Part shown: positions 16,116 through 25,108 of the stretch, piece after piece
Position numbering within the stretch: the stretch's first letter is position 1
Layout of the letters: each line of letters begins with the position of its first letter
From: Prevotella sp. oral taxon 376
GTDB taxonomy: Bacteria; Bacteroidota; Bacteroidia; Bacteroidales; Bacteroidaceae
NCBI RefSeq assembly: GCF_003043945.1
Contig: NZ_PYXG01000001.1
Location: forward strand, 1,724,501 to 1,788,500
Direction of reading: 5' to 3'
DNA length: 64,000 bases
Notes under the pieces: generated by a model
What the model was told of the DNA's origin: nothing
The model's input: only the letters and a program-made list of their open reading frames with translations
The model's database searches: none
Made by a program: the position numbers and the translations under genes

Positions 16116-17148
16116 GGCGCCGCCCTCCCGTCTTCCTCGAGGTGCTCAGCAAGCCGCAGGCAGCCTCGATGTCCTGTCCGCGCGAGGCGCGGATGGTGGT
16201 GAAGATGCCGTGCCCGGTCAGGTAGTCGCGCAGGGTTTCCATCGTCTCTTCGTCGGCTCCGCGGAGCGGCACGCCCGGTATCTGGTGGAAACGGATGAGG
16301 TTCACGCGACAGTCGAGGCCGCCGAGCAGCCTCACGATTTCTCGGGCGTGGGCCGGCGAGTCGTTCAGGCCCCCGAAGACGATGTATTCGAACGAGAGGC
16401 GCCGCTGGTGGGAGAAGTCGTGGCTGCGGAGCAGTTCCACGATTTCCCCGATGGGCATACCCCGCTGGGCGGGCATGAGCTCGGCGCGCTGGTCGGGCAG
16501 GGGAGAGTGGAGGCTGATGGCCACATGGCAGTCGCTCTCCTCGAGGAATCGCCGCAGCTTGCCCCTCACGCCCACGCTCGACACGGTGATGCGCCGTGGG
16601 CTCCACGCCCATCCGTAGGGGGCGGTGAGCACGCTGGTGGCGCGGAGCACGGCCTCGAGGTTGTCCATCGGCTCGCCCTGTCCCATGAAGACGATGTTGG
16701 TGAGCCTGTCGGCCTCGGGCAGGGCGTATATCTGGTTCAGGATGTCGGCCGCCGAGAGGTTGCCCTCGAATCCCTGCTTGCCGGTCTGGCAGAAGAGGCA
16801 GTTCATCTTGCATCCCACCTGGCACGACACGCAGAGCGTGGCGCGGTCGTTGTCGGGGATGAAGACCGTCTCCACGCGCTTGCCGTCTCTTGTCGGGAAG
16901 AGATATTTCACGGTGCCGTCCTTGGAGTGCCGCGCCTCGACGGGGTCGGCACAGCCAATCTCGTAAGCCTTGCCGAGCTTCTCGCGGTTGGCTTTCGACA
17001 GGTCGGTCATCTCGTCGATGCTTCTCACGCAGTGCCGGTAGATCCATTTCGCCATCTGTCCGCCGGCGAAGGCGGGCATCCCGAGCTCACGGGCCACACT
17101 TCCGAGCTCGTCGGGCGTCATGCCGAGAAGAGCTGTCTTTCTGTCCAT
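16108..17148 (-). CDS. rlmN: 23S rRNA A2503 / tRNA A37 methyltransferase RlmN
   Basis: A 346-residue radical SAM methyltransferase when started at ATG 17148 (MDRKTALLGMTPDEL). A longer frame to 17283 runs through the promoter and is rejected. The radical SAM cysteines are in CQVGCKMNCLFC near residues 109-120, with FMGQGEPMDN near 154 and the SAM-binding SSVGVRGKLRR near 196. The C-terminal Cys in ACGLLS near 333 is the methyl-carrying residue position. The enzyme makes 2-methyladenosine in 23S rRNA and some tRNAs. It leads the operon with the DUF4837 gene and pdxA. Confidence 0.95.
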   Translation of the reverse strand: MDRKTALLGMTPDELGSVARELGMPAFAGGQMAKWIYRHCVRSIDEMTDLSKANREKLGKAYEIGCADPVEARHSKDGTVKYLFPTRDGKRVETVFIPDNDRATLCVSCQVGCKMNCLFCQTGKQGFEGNLSAADILNQIYALPEADRLTNIVFMGQGEPMDNLEAVLRATSVLTAPYGWAWSPRRITVSSVGVRGKLRRFLEESDCHVAISLHSPLPDQRAELMPAQRGMPIGEIVELLRSHDFSHQRRLSFEYIVFGGLNDSPAHAREIVRLLGGLDCRVNLIRFHQIPGVPLRGADEETMETLRDYLTGHGIFTTIRASRGQDIEAACGLLSTSRKTGGRRHE

Positions 17149-17233
17149 CTTGTTGCCTTTTTTCCTTCTTAGGCCTTGTTTCACGGGATTCTGCCTCCCG
17201 GAGGGAGGCGCCGTGGCATGCCTTTTCCGCATG

Positions 17234-17241
17234 CAAAGATA
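17234..17241 (-). promoter_or_regulatory. -7 box of rlmN promoter
   Basis: TATCTTTG on the minus strand, 85 bp before the rlmN start; supports the start at 17148 over the longer frame, which would begin upstream of the transcript. Confidence 0.55.
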
Positions 17242-17332
17242 AGGAAAATCGGCGGAATATTTGCAGAAATCGCAAACTTTCATGTGATTCCGCCTGATTC
17301 TCTCATGTTCATCCTTTTCGTCGCCTTGCGTC

Positions 17333-17425
17333 CGGCTGAAAGTAAAAGGCGGCTAAAAGGCGAGCTTCTAACGGCTAAAAGGTGAGCTTTTAACGGCTAA
17401 AAGGTGGGCTTTTAACGGCTAAAAG
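17333..17425 (+). repeat. 22-bp tandem repeat array A (family 1)
   Basis: Three full units plus partial flanks of a 22-bp repeat with core AACGGCTAAAAG, each unit containing AAAAG...CTTTT or AAAAG...CTTCT that can pair as a small hairpin. It begins with a degenerate leader CCGGCTGAAAGTAAAAGG that is also present at array C. Units differ at one or two bases. Confidence 0.9.
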
Positions 17426-17690
17426 AAAATGGGGGAGCAAGGAAGGGGGAATAGGGAGTGGAAAGGGGGTAGGCGATAAGTCTGCCGTTCCTGCCGTCTC
17501 TTGCGCTGGCAGAGCGGAATCCGGACGGCGAAGACGACGACCGGTCCTATCACGATTGCCAGTTGCGAGCCCATGTCCTGTGGGTTTAGGTTCGTTGTGA
17601 TTTCACGGAGAGAGCCTTGTCTTTCCGTTTCTTATCCGGGAAAAGGTATGGATTTTTTCGATAATTATCCCCGTTTTCCCGTTTTTTTTG

Positions 17691-17698
17691 TAAGTTTG
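17691..17698 (+). promoter_or_regulatory. -7 box of the GT2/DUF4922/SpoIID gene
   Basis: TAAGTTTG followed by CA, fitting TAnnTTTG, 27 bp before the ATG at 17726. It rejects the longer frame that would start at 17501. Confidence 0.55.
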
Positions 17699-17725
17699 CA
17701 ATCTGTTAAACGGTTTTTCAGAAAG

Positions 17726-20700
17726 ATGAGACAATTGATCGACTGCTTCCTGCCTTGCGACGACCTGCGCTCGCTGGAGGGCACGCTTGAGGCCTTGAGG
17801 CAGAGCAAGACCACGCGATACATTTATCTATTGGTGTCGGCCGAGTTTGCCGAGACCGCCCGTGTTCCTGCCGACTGCAGGGTGGTGGAGGTGGACTCGC
17901 CGCTGTCCGTGGCCACGATGCTGCGGATGGCGGCCTGTGCCGGAGCCGAGTATGCGCTCCTGAGCCAGAAGGCCGCGCCCTTCACCCTCGGCTACTACGC
18001 CCTTGAGCGCATGTTGCGGGTGGCCGCGGACGAGGATGCCGCCCTGCTCTATGCCGACCATTATGCCATGGAGGACGGGGAGCGGCGCGGCCATCCGGTC
18101 ATCGACTATCAGAAAGGGTCGCTTCGCGACGACTTCGACTTCGGTCAGCTGCTGCTCATCCGCTCCTCGCTGCTCCGCGAATATGCTGCCTTGCCGCATC
18201 CCGGCTATCGCTTTGCGGGGCTCTACGACCTGCGCCTCTTCCTCTCCCGCAGCGGCGAGCTCTTCCATCTGAATGAATTTCTCTACACGGAGCAGGAGAC
18301 CGACACGCGTAAGGGTGGCGAGCGGCAGTTCGACTATGTAGACCCACGGAACCGAGAGGTGCAGGAAGAAATGGAGCGGGCCTGTACTGAGCATCTCCGT
18401 GAGATGGGCGCGCTTGTAGACCCTTCGCTCCATGCGCAGCCCGATTTCGGCGAGCAGGACTTCGAATATGAGGCATCGGTGGTCATCCCCGTGTATAACC
18501 GTGAGCGGACGATTGCCGATGCCGTGCGGTCGGCCTGCGGGCAGCAGACCGGCTTCAGGTTTAATGTCATCGTCGTCGACAACCATTCCACCGACCGCAC
18601 GCCGCAGATCATCGACGAGGTGGCATCGGCCAATCCGCAAGTCTGCCATCTCGTTCCGGAGCGCGACGACCTGGGCATCGGCGGATGTTGGAACATGGCC
18701 GTGCACGATGCGCGCTGTGGCCGCTTCGCCGTGCAGCTCGACAGTGATGACCTCTATTCCTCGCCCCACACCCTGCAGCGCATCGTCGACGAGTTCCGCC
18801 GACAGCAGGCGGCGATGATCGTGGGCTCCTACCGCATGTGCGACTTTGACCTCAACACGCTGCCGCCGGGACTTATCGACCACCGGGAGTGGACCGAGGC
18901 GAATGGCTGCAACAATGCCCTGCGCATCAACGGACTGGGGGCGCCGCGCGCCTTCTTCACACCGCTGCTCCGGCAGATTGGCTTCCCCAACACCAGCTAT
19001 GGAGAGGACTACGCCGTGGGACTGGCCTTCTCGCGCCGCTACCGCATCGGGCGCATCTACGACGAGCTCTATCTCTGCCGCCGATGGACGGGCAACAGCG
19101 ACCATGCGCTGAGCATTGACAAGACTAATGACAACAATCTCTACAAAGACAGGCTTCGCACGCTGGAACTGAACGCCCGGCAGCGCCTGCTCTCGGGAGC
19201 TGAAGACCTACTTGCGGGCGACGGGCTGCAGCGGTTCTTCAATCGACAGCTGGAGGTGTGGGACGAGGCCCGCCGCCACTTCCACGACCTGCAGTCGGTC
19301 AAGACGCGGAATCTGCCCTGCGGTGAGAGCACCCTCTGCGTACAGTTCAACCCCGCGCGCAGGGTCTCCACGGGGGCGCGGACAGACCGCAAGAGCCTTC
19401 AGGAGCGTCCCTGCTTCCTCTGCGAGAAGAACCGCCCGCGGGCGCAGATGACGAAGCCCGTCGATGCCCGCTTCGAGTTGCTCGTCAACCCGTTTCCCAT
19501 CCTGCCCGTGCACTATACTGTTCCCGCCCGCCGCCATCAGCCACAGGCCATCCTGCACAACTATGGCGAGATAGGCCGACTGCTCGGGCAGTTTGCCGAC
19601 CTGACGGTGTTCTACAACGGTCCGAGGTGTGGAGCGTCAGCTCCCGACCACCTGCACTTCCAGGCCGGCACGAGCGGCATCCTTCCGCTGCAGGCAGAGT
19701 GGCAGCGGCTCAGCCACGGCCTGCAGGCCGTGGTAACGCTCGGCGACGACGCCACCCTCTCCGTGCTGCACGACTTTCCCGTTCCGGCCTTCGTTATCCG
19801 CAGTCGTTCGCAAGATGCCGACAGCCAGCTCTTCCGTCTGCTCTACAAGGCGCTGCCCGTGGATGAGGGCGACACGGAGCCGATGATGAACATCGTGGCA
19901 TGGCGCGCGGCCGACGAATGTGTGAGCGTGGTCTTCCCTCGTCGCAAGCACCGCCCCGACAGCTACTACCGGGCAGGGGCGGAGCAAATCATGGTCAGCC
20001 CCGGTGCCCTCGACATGAGCGGCCTCCTGATCACGGTGCGGGCCGAAGACTTCGATAGGCTCGACGCGGCCACGGCTGTCTCTATATTAAAAGAGGTGAG
20101 CCTCGCCGACGAACAGATGGCCGCCGTTACGGCAGCCCTGACGGACCACGAGGAGAAGAAGAAACTGCGCCTTGCCGGACTCTGCCGGACAGAACCCGAG
20201 GTGAGCGTGGGCATCGTGAGCGGTGAGGAAATCCACTTTGCCCTCAACAGGCCTTATCTGGCCAAGGGGAAAGAGATCTGCGGCGAGCAGGTGGTGAGCT
20301 TTTCCGGGGGAGGAATCTTGTGGAACGGCAACCAATACAAGGAGCTGCGCTTTGTTCCGCAGGAGGCAGGAGCCTCCTTTTCGCTCCATGATGTTACCAT
20401 CGGCGTCAACTTCCACTGGGAGCGCAAGGAGACGCAGACTTTCCTCGGCACGCTGCGCTTCGTGGTTGAGGAAGACAAGGTCTGGGCCATCAACGAGCTG
20501 CCTGTGGAGCGCTATCTGGAGAGCGTCATCTCCAGCGAGATGAGCGCCACCTCCAGCCTGGAGCTGTTGAAGGCGCATGCCGTCATCTCGCGCAGCTGGC
20601 TGCTGGCCCAGATGCTGCGGCGGCAGCGGTTCGGCGGGGAAGCCGACAGTTTTTTCTCGTTCACCAAGAAAGACGACGAGCTCATCCGCTGGTACGACCG

Positions 20701-21514
20701 TGAGGACCACACCATTTTCGATGTCTGTGCCGACGACCATTGCCAGCGCTATCAGGGCATCACGAAGGAGACCAGCCGGAGGGTGGCCGAGGCCGTGGGC
20801 GACACCCGTGGACAGATACTCACCTCGGAGGGAGACATCTGCGACACCCGCTTCTCCAAGTGCTGCGGCGGCATGAGCGAGGAATACCAGTATTGCTGGG
20901 AAGACACGCCGAAGCCTTATCTGGCCGCCGTGCGCGACATCGCGCAGGGCATCTCGCCGTCGAGGCGGCAGGAGCCCGACCTTACGGTGGAGGCCGAGGC
21001 CGACCGCTGGATTCGCTCCTGCGAGCCGGCGTTCTGCAACACGGCCGACGGCAGGGTGCTCGCCGAGGTGCTCAACGACTACGACCGGGAGACGCGAGAC
21101 TTCTATCGGTGGACGGTGGAGTACGGCCAGCGTGAGCTCTCGGCCCTCATCTCTGATAAGCTGAAGATGGATTTCGGTGCCATCATCGACCTCATTCCCC
21201 TGGAACGGGGCCGGAGCGGACGCGTCTCGAGGCTCAGGATCGTGGGCACCGAGCGCACCTTCACCATCGGCAAGGAGCTGGAGATACGCCGCGCGCTCAG
21301 CGAGACCCATCTCTACAGCTCGGCCTTCGTGGTCGATAAGCTCGACGCGAGGGATGGCATCCCGCGGCGATTCGTCATCCGCGGGGCCGGATGGGGCCAT
21401 GGCGTGGGCCTCTGCCAGATAGGGGCTGCCGTGATGGGCGAGCAGGGCTACGACTACCACGACATCCTCCTGCACTACTACCAGGGAGCTGAAATCCAAA
21501 AAATCTATCAATAA
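17726..21514 (+). CDS. Fusion protein: GT2 glycosyltransferase, DUF4922, SpoIID/LytB
   Basis: A 1262-residue three-part protein. Residues 1-230 look like a degenerate GT2-type domain. Residues about 245-520 form a GT2 domain ([24 protein letters not shown], and the metal-site DSDD near 338). Residues about 550-830 match DUF4922, with [10 protein letters not shown] near 560 and HLHFQAG near 641, an HxHxQ motif as in the Ap4A phosphorylase/GalT superfamily. Residues about 850-1250 are a SpoIID/LytB domain ([17 protein letters not shown] near 923, SRSWLL, and [15 protein letters not shown] near the end), which in SpoIID cuts peptidoglycan glycan strands. No signal peptide or membrane anchor is visible. 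It is followed after 68 bp by an AmpG-like permease, suggesting a link with peptidoglycan turnover or recycling. Confidence 0.85.
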   Translation: MRQLIDCFLPCDDLRSLEGTLEALRQSKTTRYIYLLVSAEFAETARVPADCRVVEVDSPLSVATMLRMAACAGAEYALLSQKAAPFTLGYYALERMLRVAADEDAALLYADHYAMEDGERRGHPVIDYQKGSLRDDFDFGQLLLIRSSLLREYAALPHPGYRFAGLYDLRLFLSRSGELFHLNEFLYTEQETDTRKGGERQFDYVDPRNREVQEEMERACTEHLREMGALVDPSLHAQPDFGEQDFEYEASVVIPVYNRERTIADAVRSACGQQTGFRFNVIVVDNHSTDRTPQIIDEVASANPQVCHLVPERDDLGIGGCWNMAVHDARCGRFAVQLDSDDLYSSPHTLQRIVDEFRRQQAAMIVGSYRMCDFDLNTLPPGLIDHREWTEANGCNNALRINGLGAPRAFFTPLLRQIGFPNTSYGEDYAVGLAFSRRYRIGRIYDELYLCRRWTGNSDHALSIDKTNDNNLYKDRLRTLELNARQRLLSGAEDLLAGDGLQRFFNRQLEVWDEARRHFHDLQSVKTRNLPCGESTLCVQFNPARRVSTGARTDRKSLQERPCFLCEKNRPRAQMTKPVDARFELLVNPFPILPVHYTVPARRHQPQAILHNYGEIGRLLGQFADLTVFYNGPRCGASAPDHLHFQAGTSGILPLQAEWQRLSHGLQAVVTLGDDATLSVLHDFPVPAFVIRSRSQDADSQLFRLLYKALPVDEGDTEPMMNIVAWRAADECVSVVFPRRKHRPDSYYRAGAEQIMVSPGALDMSGLLITVRAEDFDRLDAATAVSILKEVSLADEQMAAVTAALTDHEEKKKLRLAGLCRTEPEVSVGIVSGEEIHFALNRPYLAKGKEICGEQVVSFSGGGILWNGNQYKELRFVPQEAGASFSLHDVTIGVNFHWERKETQTFLGTLRFVVEEDKVWAINELPVERYLESVISSEMSATSSLELLKAHAVISRSWLLAQMLRRQRFGGEADSFFSFTKKDDELIRWYDREDHTIFDVCADDHCQRYQGITKETSRRVAEAVGDTRGQILTSEGDICDTRFSKCCGGMSEEYQYCWEDTPKPYLAAVRDIAQGISPSRRQEPDLTVEAEADRWIRSCEPAFCNTADGRVLAEVLNDYDRETRDFYRWTVEYGQRELSALISDKLKMDFGAIIDLIPLERGRSGRVSRLRIVGTERTFTIGKELEIRRALSETHLYSSAFVVDKLDARDGIPRRFVIRGAGWGHGVGLCQIGAAVMGEQGYDYHDILLHYYQGAEIQKIYQ

Positions 21515-21582
21515 CCGCATCGCTCCCGCCGGCCTCCTCCGCGGGGCGGAGCGGCGGCGGGGCGGACAACCAACATGAACCT

Positions 21583-22932
21583 ATGAGAGCAAAAACACCT
21601 TGGAGCTGGGTTCCTACCCTCTATTTTGCGGAGGGACTACCCTATGTGGCCGTGATGACCATCTCCCTCATCCTCTACAAACAACTCGGTTTGAGCAATG
21701 CCGAGATCACCTTCTATACCTCGTGGCTTTATCTGCCGTGGGTCATCAAGCCGCTGTGGAGCCCCTTCATCGATCTCATCCGCACCAAGCGGTGGTGGAT
21801 CGTGTCGATGGAACTGCTCATCGGGGCGGCCTTCGGAGGCGTGGCCTTCTCCATTCCCACCTCGTTCTGGCTGCAGGGCTCGCTGTTCTTCTTCTGGGTG
21901 ATGGCTTTCTCGAGCGCCACCCACGACATCGCCGCCGACAGCTTCTACATGCTCGGGCTCGACGACCACCAGCAGGCCTGGTTCGTGGGCATCCGCTCCA
22001 CTTTCTACCGGTTGGCCACGATCTTCGGACAGGGCATCCTCGTGATGATTGCCGGCAACCTGCAGGTCATCTACCGCAACTCCATCAGTTTCTCGTGGGC
22101 GCTGATGTTCTACGGCGTTACGGGTCTCTTCATCGCCCTCTGGCTGTGGCATGCCTACATCCTGCCACGCCCCCGGGAAGACGCTCCCCGCGGGGATCTC
22201 TCCCCATGGACCATCTGGCGGGAGTTTCTCAACACCATCAAGACTTTCTTCCGTGTGGAGCGTAAGGAGGTGGTGGAACATGCCGACGGCAGTCGAGACA
22301 CCGTCAGCCGTTGGACCTGGCGCGGCGACGCGCTCGTGGGAATCCTTTTCATGCTGCTCTATCGCATGCCCGAAGGCCTGTTGGCCAAGGTGTCGGCCCT
22401 CTTCCTCATCGATGCCCGCCACGGCGGCGGACTGGGTCTCTCGCCGCAGGAATACGGGCTGGTGCAGGGCACGGTGGGCGTTGTCGGCCTCACGCTGGGC
22501 GGCATCCTCGGCGGCATGGCGGCTGGCCGGGACGGGCTGCGGAGGTGGCTCTGGCCGATGGTGATGGCTATCACCATTCCCGACCTGGTCTATGTCTACA
22601 TGAGCTACGCGCTGCCCACGAGCCTGCTCACGGTGAATGCCTGTGTCTTCTTCGAGCAGTTCGGCTATGGTTTCGGCTTCACGGCCTACATGCTCTACCT
22701 TATTTATTATAGTCGGGGCGCCTTCAAGACCAGCCACTATGCCATCTGCACGGCCTTCATGGCTCTCTCGATGATGATTCCCGGCCTGTTTGCCGGTGAG
22801 TTGCAGGAGGCTGTGGGCTATCGCGCGTTCTTCCTTATCGTCGTGGCTTTCTGCTCTGTTACCTATCTCGTTACGGCTTTCCTCAACATCGACCCGCACT
22901 TCGGAAAGAAGGAGGATATGGTTTCCTCCTGA
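21583..22932 (+). CDS. AmpG-like MFS permease
   Basis: A 449-residue MFS transporter with about 12 hydrophobic helices. The opening PTLYFAEGLPYVAVMTISLILYK is typical of AmpG-type muropeptide permeases, as is SSATHDIAADSFYM near residue 105. A charged loop of about 50 residues divides the two halves (near 195-245). AmpG takes anhydro-muropeptides or disaccharides across the inner membrane for recycling. Adjacency to the SpoIID-containing fusion supports that role, but the substrate is inferred. Confidence 0.82.
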   Translation: MRAKTPWSWVPTLYFAEGLPYVAVMTISLILYKQLGLSNAEITFYTSWLYLPWVIKPLWSPFIDLIRTKRWWIVSMELLIGAAFGGVAFSIPTSFWLQGSLFFFWVMAFSSATHDIAADSFYMLGLDDHQQAWFVGIRSTFYRLATIFGQGILVMIAGNLQVIYRNSISFSWALMFYGVTGLFIALWLWHAYILPRPREDAPRGDLSPWTIWREFLNTIKTFFRVERKEVVEHADGSRDTVSRWTWRGDALVGILFMLLYRMPEGLLAKVSALFLIDARHGGGLGLSPQEYGLVQGTVGVVGLTLGGILGGMAAGRDGLRRWLWPMVMAITIPDLVYVYMSYALPTSLLTVNACVFFEQFGYGFGFTAYMLYLIYYSRGAFKTSHYAICTAFMALSMMIPGLFAGELQEAVGYRAFFLIVVAFCSVTYLVTAFLNIDPHFGKKEDMVSS

Positions 22933-23281
22933 TTCTCTCTCGTGGAGGGGAAAATGGGAAGTAAGAAGCAGGGAATGAAAAGCCGAGGGCTGTAGCCACT
23001 TACTGCTCTCCCGCTCTCTACGGAGAGGGGAACGGCGGCGGGAAGATGCTCCTTTACTCCTTGCCTCCTATTTCCTCCATGACCTTGGAACAGGCATTCT
23101 TGATTCTCTCCCTGTGGTAGCTCCGCGGCCCGTCTCCGTGTCTGACGGGCCTGCCGGGCGGCAATTTCCCGCCGTGGGATTTGATGCTTGTGAAACAGCA
23201 GACCGCTACCCAAACTGCTTTTTGGGCAGCTTTAACGGAGGAGACCATAAAAAACATCAAACGGAAGGCCGCAGAAAGAAA

Positions 23282-23368
23282 AAGTAAAAGGCCGTTAGAA
23301 GCTGGCCTTCTAACGGCTAAAAGGAGAGCTTCTAACGGCTAAAAGGCGAGCTTTTAACGGCTAAAAGG
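23282..23368 (+). repeat. 22-bp tandem repeat array B (family 1)
   Basis: Three units with the AACGGCTAAAAG core and 22-bp spacing, preceded by an inverted unit (GGCCGTTAGAAGC) so that the left edge can pair with the array. It lies between two convergent genes, so it is not a promoter element. Confidence 0.9.
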
Positions 23369-23437
23369 AAACGGGGTCGTGGCAGGGAGGATACAGGGCA
23401 TTCATGGTTGAGGGATTGCCCGGCCGTCCGATGCGGA

Positions 23438-23467
23438 AAGGCTCATGGCCGCAGGGTCATGAGCCTT
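23438..23467. terminator. Hairpin between convergent genes
   Basis: A perfect 10-bp stem AAGGCTCATG/CATGAGCCTT with a 10-base loop. It is followed by TTTTC a few bases later on the plus strand and TTCC on the minus strand; likely a bidirectional terminator 70 bp after the fucosidase stop. Confidence 0.5.
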
Positions 23468-23536
23468 CTGGTTTTCTTCCACGCGAGGGTTTATGCCTGT
23501 TTGTCCCTTCGCGCCGGTGGCGCCGGTGGAGGTCTT

Positions 23537-24835
23537 CTATTTCAGGCTAACTTCCACGATGGTGTCCACACCCTTGGGTGCTGCGGGCAGCTGGAGGAGC
23601 ACTCCGTTCTTGGATTTCAGCACGCCCACGGACTGCTTGCCGGCAAACATGCGTGCCTTGGCAACCTTCTGTGGGGGCACGGGGAGGAAGAGCTCCTTGT
23701 CGGTTGACTTCAGGATGTGCACATAGAGCGTGTTTCCCTTCTGCGTGGTAACGCCCCAGTCGTGAGGAGGCACGATGCCGCCGCGTGTGCCATAGATGGT
23801 CTCGCCGTTCTGCTTCATCCAGTTGCCGATGGCCTTCAGTCGCTCCACGGCCTCCACGGGCAGCTGTCCGTCAGGGCGCGGTCCCACATTGAGCAACAGG
23901 TTGGCGTTGCGTCCCGCCGCGCCCACGAGCTGCTGTATCAGGAAGTCGGCGGTCTTGTATTTCTTGTCGGTGATGTCGTAGCCCCAGCTGCCGTTCATGG
24001 TCAGGCAGGTCTCCAGGGGCAGTTGGCCGATGTCCTGGCCCGAGAGCCCGTAGGTGTTCTGTCCGGGCAGGTCTTGCTCGAACATCTGTATGTCCTCGCC
24101 CTGATGGGGGGTGCGGTGGTGGTTGTTGCCGATGAGGCATGCCGGCTGCAGCCGGTGGATCATGGCGTATTGCTCGTCGAGGCGCCAGTCGAAGGGCGTC
24201 TTGTCGGAGTCGTGGTCCCACCAGCCGTCGAACCAGATGCAGTCCACCTTCCCGTAGTGGGTGAGCAGTTCGGTGAGCTGGCGGTTCATGAACTGGAAGT
24301 AGCTGTCGTAGTTCTGCCGATCGGTGGGTCTTCCGAGCTTTCTTCCTGTGCGTCCGAGGGGATAATCGGGTCTTCCCCAATCGAGGTGAGAATAGTATAG
24401 GTGGAGCGAGAGCTCCTCGCGGTCGCAGGCGTCGGCCAGCGCGCGCAACACATCCTTGCCGTAGGGCGTCCCGTCCACGATGTTATAGTCCGACTGCCCG
24501 GTCTTGAACATGGAGAATCCGTCGTGGTGGCGCGTGGTGAAGGTGATGTATCGGGCTCCGGCTTCCTTGAAGGTCTTCGCCCATTCGTCGGCGTTGAACT
24601 TGGAGGGATAGAACCCGTCGGCCAGGTGGGGATACTCCTCGTAGTTGAGGCTCTTGTTGTTCATCACCCATTCGCCGTCGCCGAGCATGGAGTAGATGCC
24701 CCAGTGGATAAAGATTCCGAACTTCATGTCCTGGAAGTTCTTGCGTGCCTCCAGGTTTTCCCGGGTCGGCTGATATTGTGCGAATGCACCCAGGCAGGCC
24801 GTCAGGGAAAGGATTAGTAAGATTGTTTTCTTCAT
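23537..24835 (-). CDS. GH29 alpha-L-fucosidase, secreted
   Basis: A 432-residue protein from ATG 24835; the longer frame to 24934 is upstream of the promoter. Signal peptide MKKTILLILSLTACLGAFAQ. The GH29 core follows: FGIFIHWGIYSMLGDGEW near 37-54, YITFTTRHHDGFSMF near 92-106, YYSHLDWGRPDY, and CIWFDGWWDHD near 200, whose Asp is at the nucleophile position of the family. The last about 80 residues form a beta domain. It releases terminal fucose from glycans in the periplasm or at the surface. It is divergent from the susC/susD pair and probably works with it. Confidence 0.93.
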   Translation of the reverse strand: MKKTILLILSLTACLGAFAQYQPTRENLEARKNFQDMKFGIFIHWGIYSMLGDGEWVMNNKSLNYEEYPHLADGFYPSKFNADEWAKTFKEAGARYITFTTRHHDGFSMFKTGQSDYNIVDGTPYGKDVLRALADACDREELSLHLYYSHLDWGRPDYPLGRTGRKLGRPTDRQNYDSYFQFMNRQLTELLTHYGKVDCIWFDGWWDHDSDKTPFDWRLDEQYAMIHRLQPACLIGNNHHRTPHQGEDIQMFEQDLPGQNTYGLSGQDIGQLPLETCLTMNGSWGYDITDKKYKTADFLIQQLVGAAGRNANLLLNVGPRPDGQLPVEAVERLKAIGNWMKQNGETIYGTRGGIVPPHDWGVTTQKGNTLYVHILKSTDKELFLPVPPQKVAKARMFAGKQSVGVLKSKNGVLLQLPAAPKGVDTIVEVSLK

Positions 24836-24855
24836 GATAAAATAATTTAGCTGCC

Positions 24856-24886
24856 CAAAGTTACGAGAATGTGGGCTTATTTCAAA
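24856..24886 (-). promoter_or_regulatory. Fucosidase promoter
   Basis: On the minus strand TTTG (24886-24883), 19 bp, then TAACTTTG (24863-24856), 20 bp before the ATG. Both elements and spacing fit the Bacteroidota primary sigma consensus. Confidence 0.7.
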
Positions 24887-25014
24887 ACAAAATTCATTAA
24901 AAAAGACTAAAGAATGGCAATAAATATCCGCCACCTTATTTATTTAAGAGAGGGCTTCTGCCGACTTTTTTTCACGGAAATAAGATTTTTTGCGCAAAAA
25001 AAGCACGCTGTTTT

Positions 25015-25044
25015 TTTGTTTTTTAGGAAAAATGGCTATATTTG
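25015..25044 (+). promoter_or_regulatory. susC promoter
   Basis: TTTG at 25015-25018, 18 bp, then TATATTTG at 25037-25044 followed by CA. The leader to the ATG at 25109 is about 60 nt. Confidence 0.7.
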
Positions 25045-25108
25045 CAGATAATATTGCAGACATCTTAAATCTTTTTGGTATATATTAATCTTACAATGTA
25101 ATTATTTT

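Larger units (their letters stand above)
17149..17725. other. Divergent intergenic region rlmN / GT2 fusion
   Basis: About 580 bp holding the rlmN promoter, repeat array A (17333-17425), a purine-rich stretch of about 45 bp (17426-17470) and the promoter of the large fusion gene. No gene is supported here; open frames across the array are chance products of the repeat. Confidence 0.6.
22933..23536. other. Convergent intergenic region permease / fucosidase
   Basis: About 600 bp. It holds a CTCCC/GGGAG palindromic element near 23008-23035, an inverted pair GGCCCGTC/GACGGGCC near 23128-23152, repeat array B (23282-23368) and a 10-bp-stem hairpin (23438-23467). A 68-codon minus frame (23054-23260) is open but has no recognisable family; it may be a gene remnant. 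Confidence 0.5.

Noticed and set aside
17333..17425. Repeat arrays as CRISPR
   Set aside because: Units are directly adjacent at 22 bp with no unique spacers, and no cas genes are present.
23054..23260. 68-codon minus-strand frame in the permease/fucosidase gap
   Set aside because: Open and GC-rich but without recognisable family or promoter; kept only as a possible remnant in the intergenic entry.
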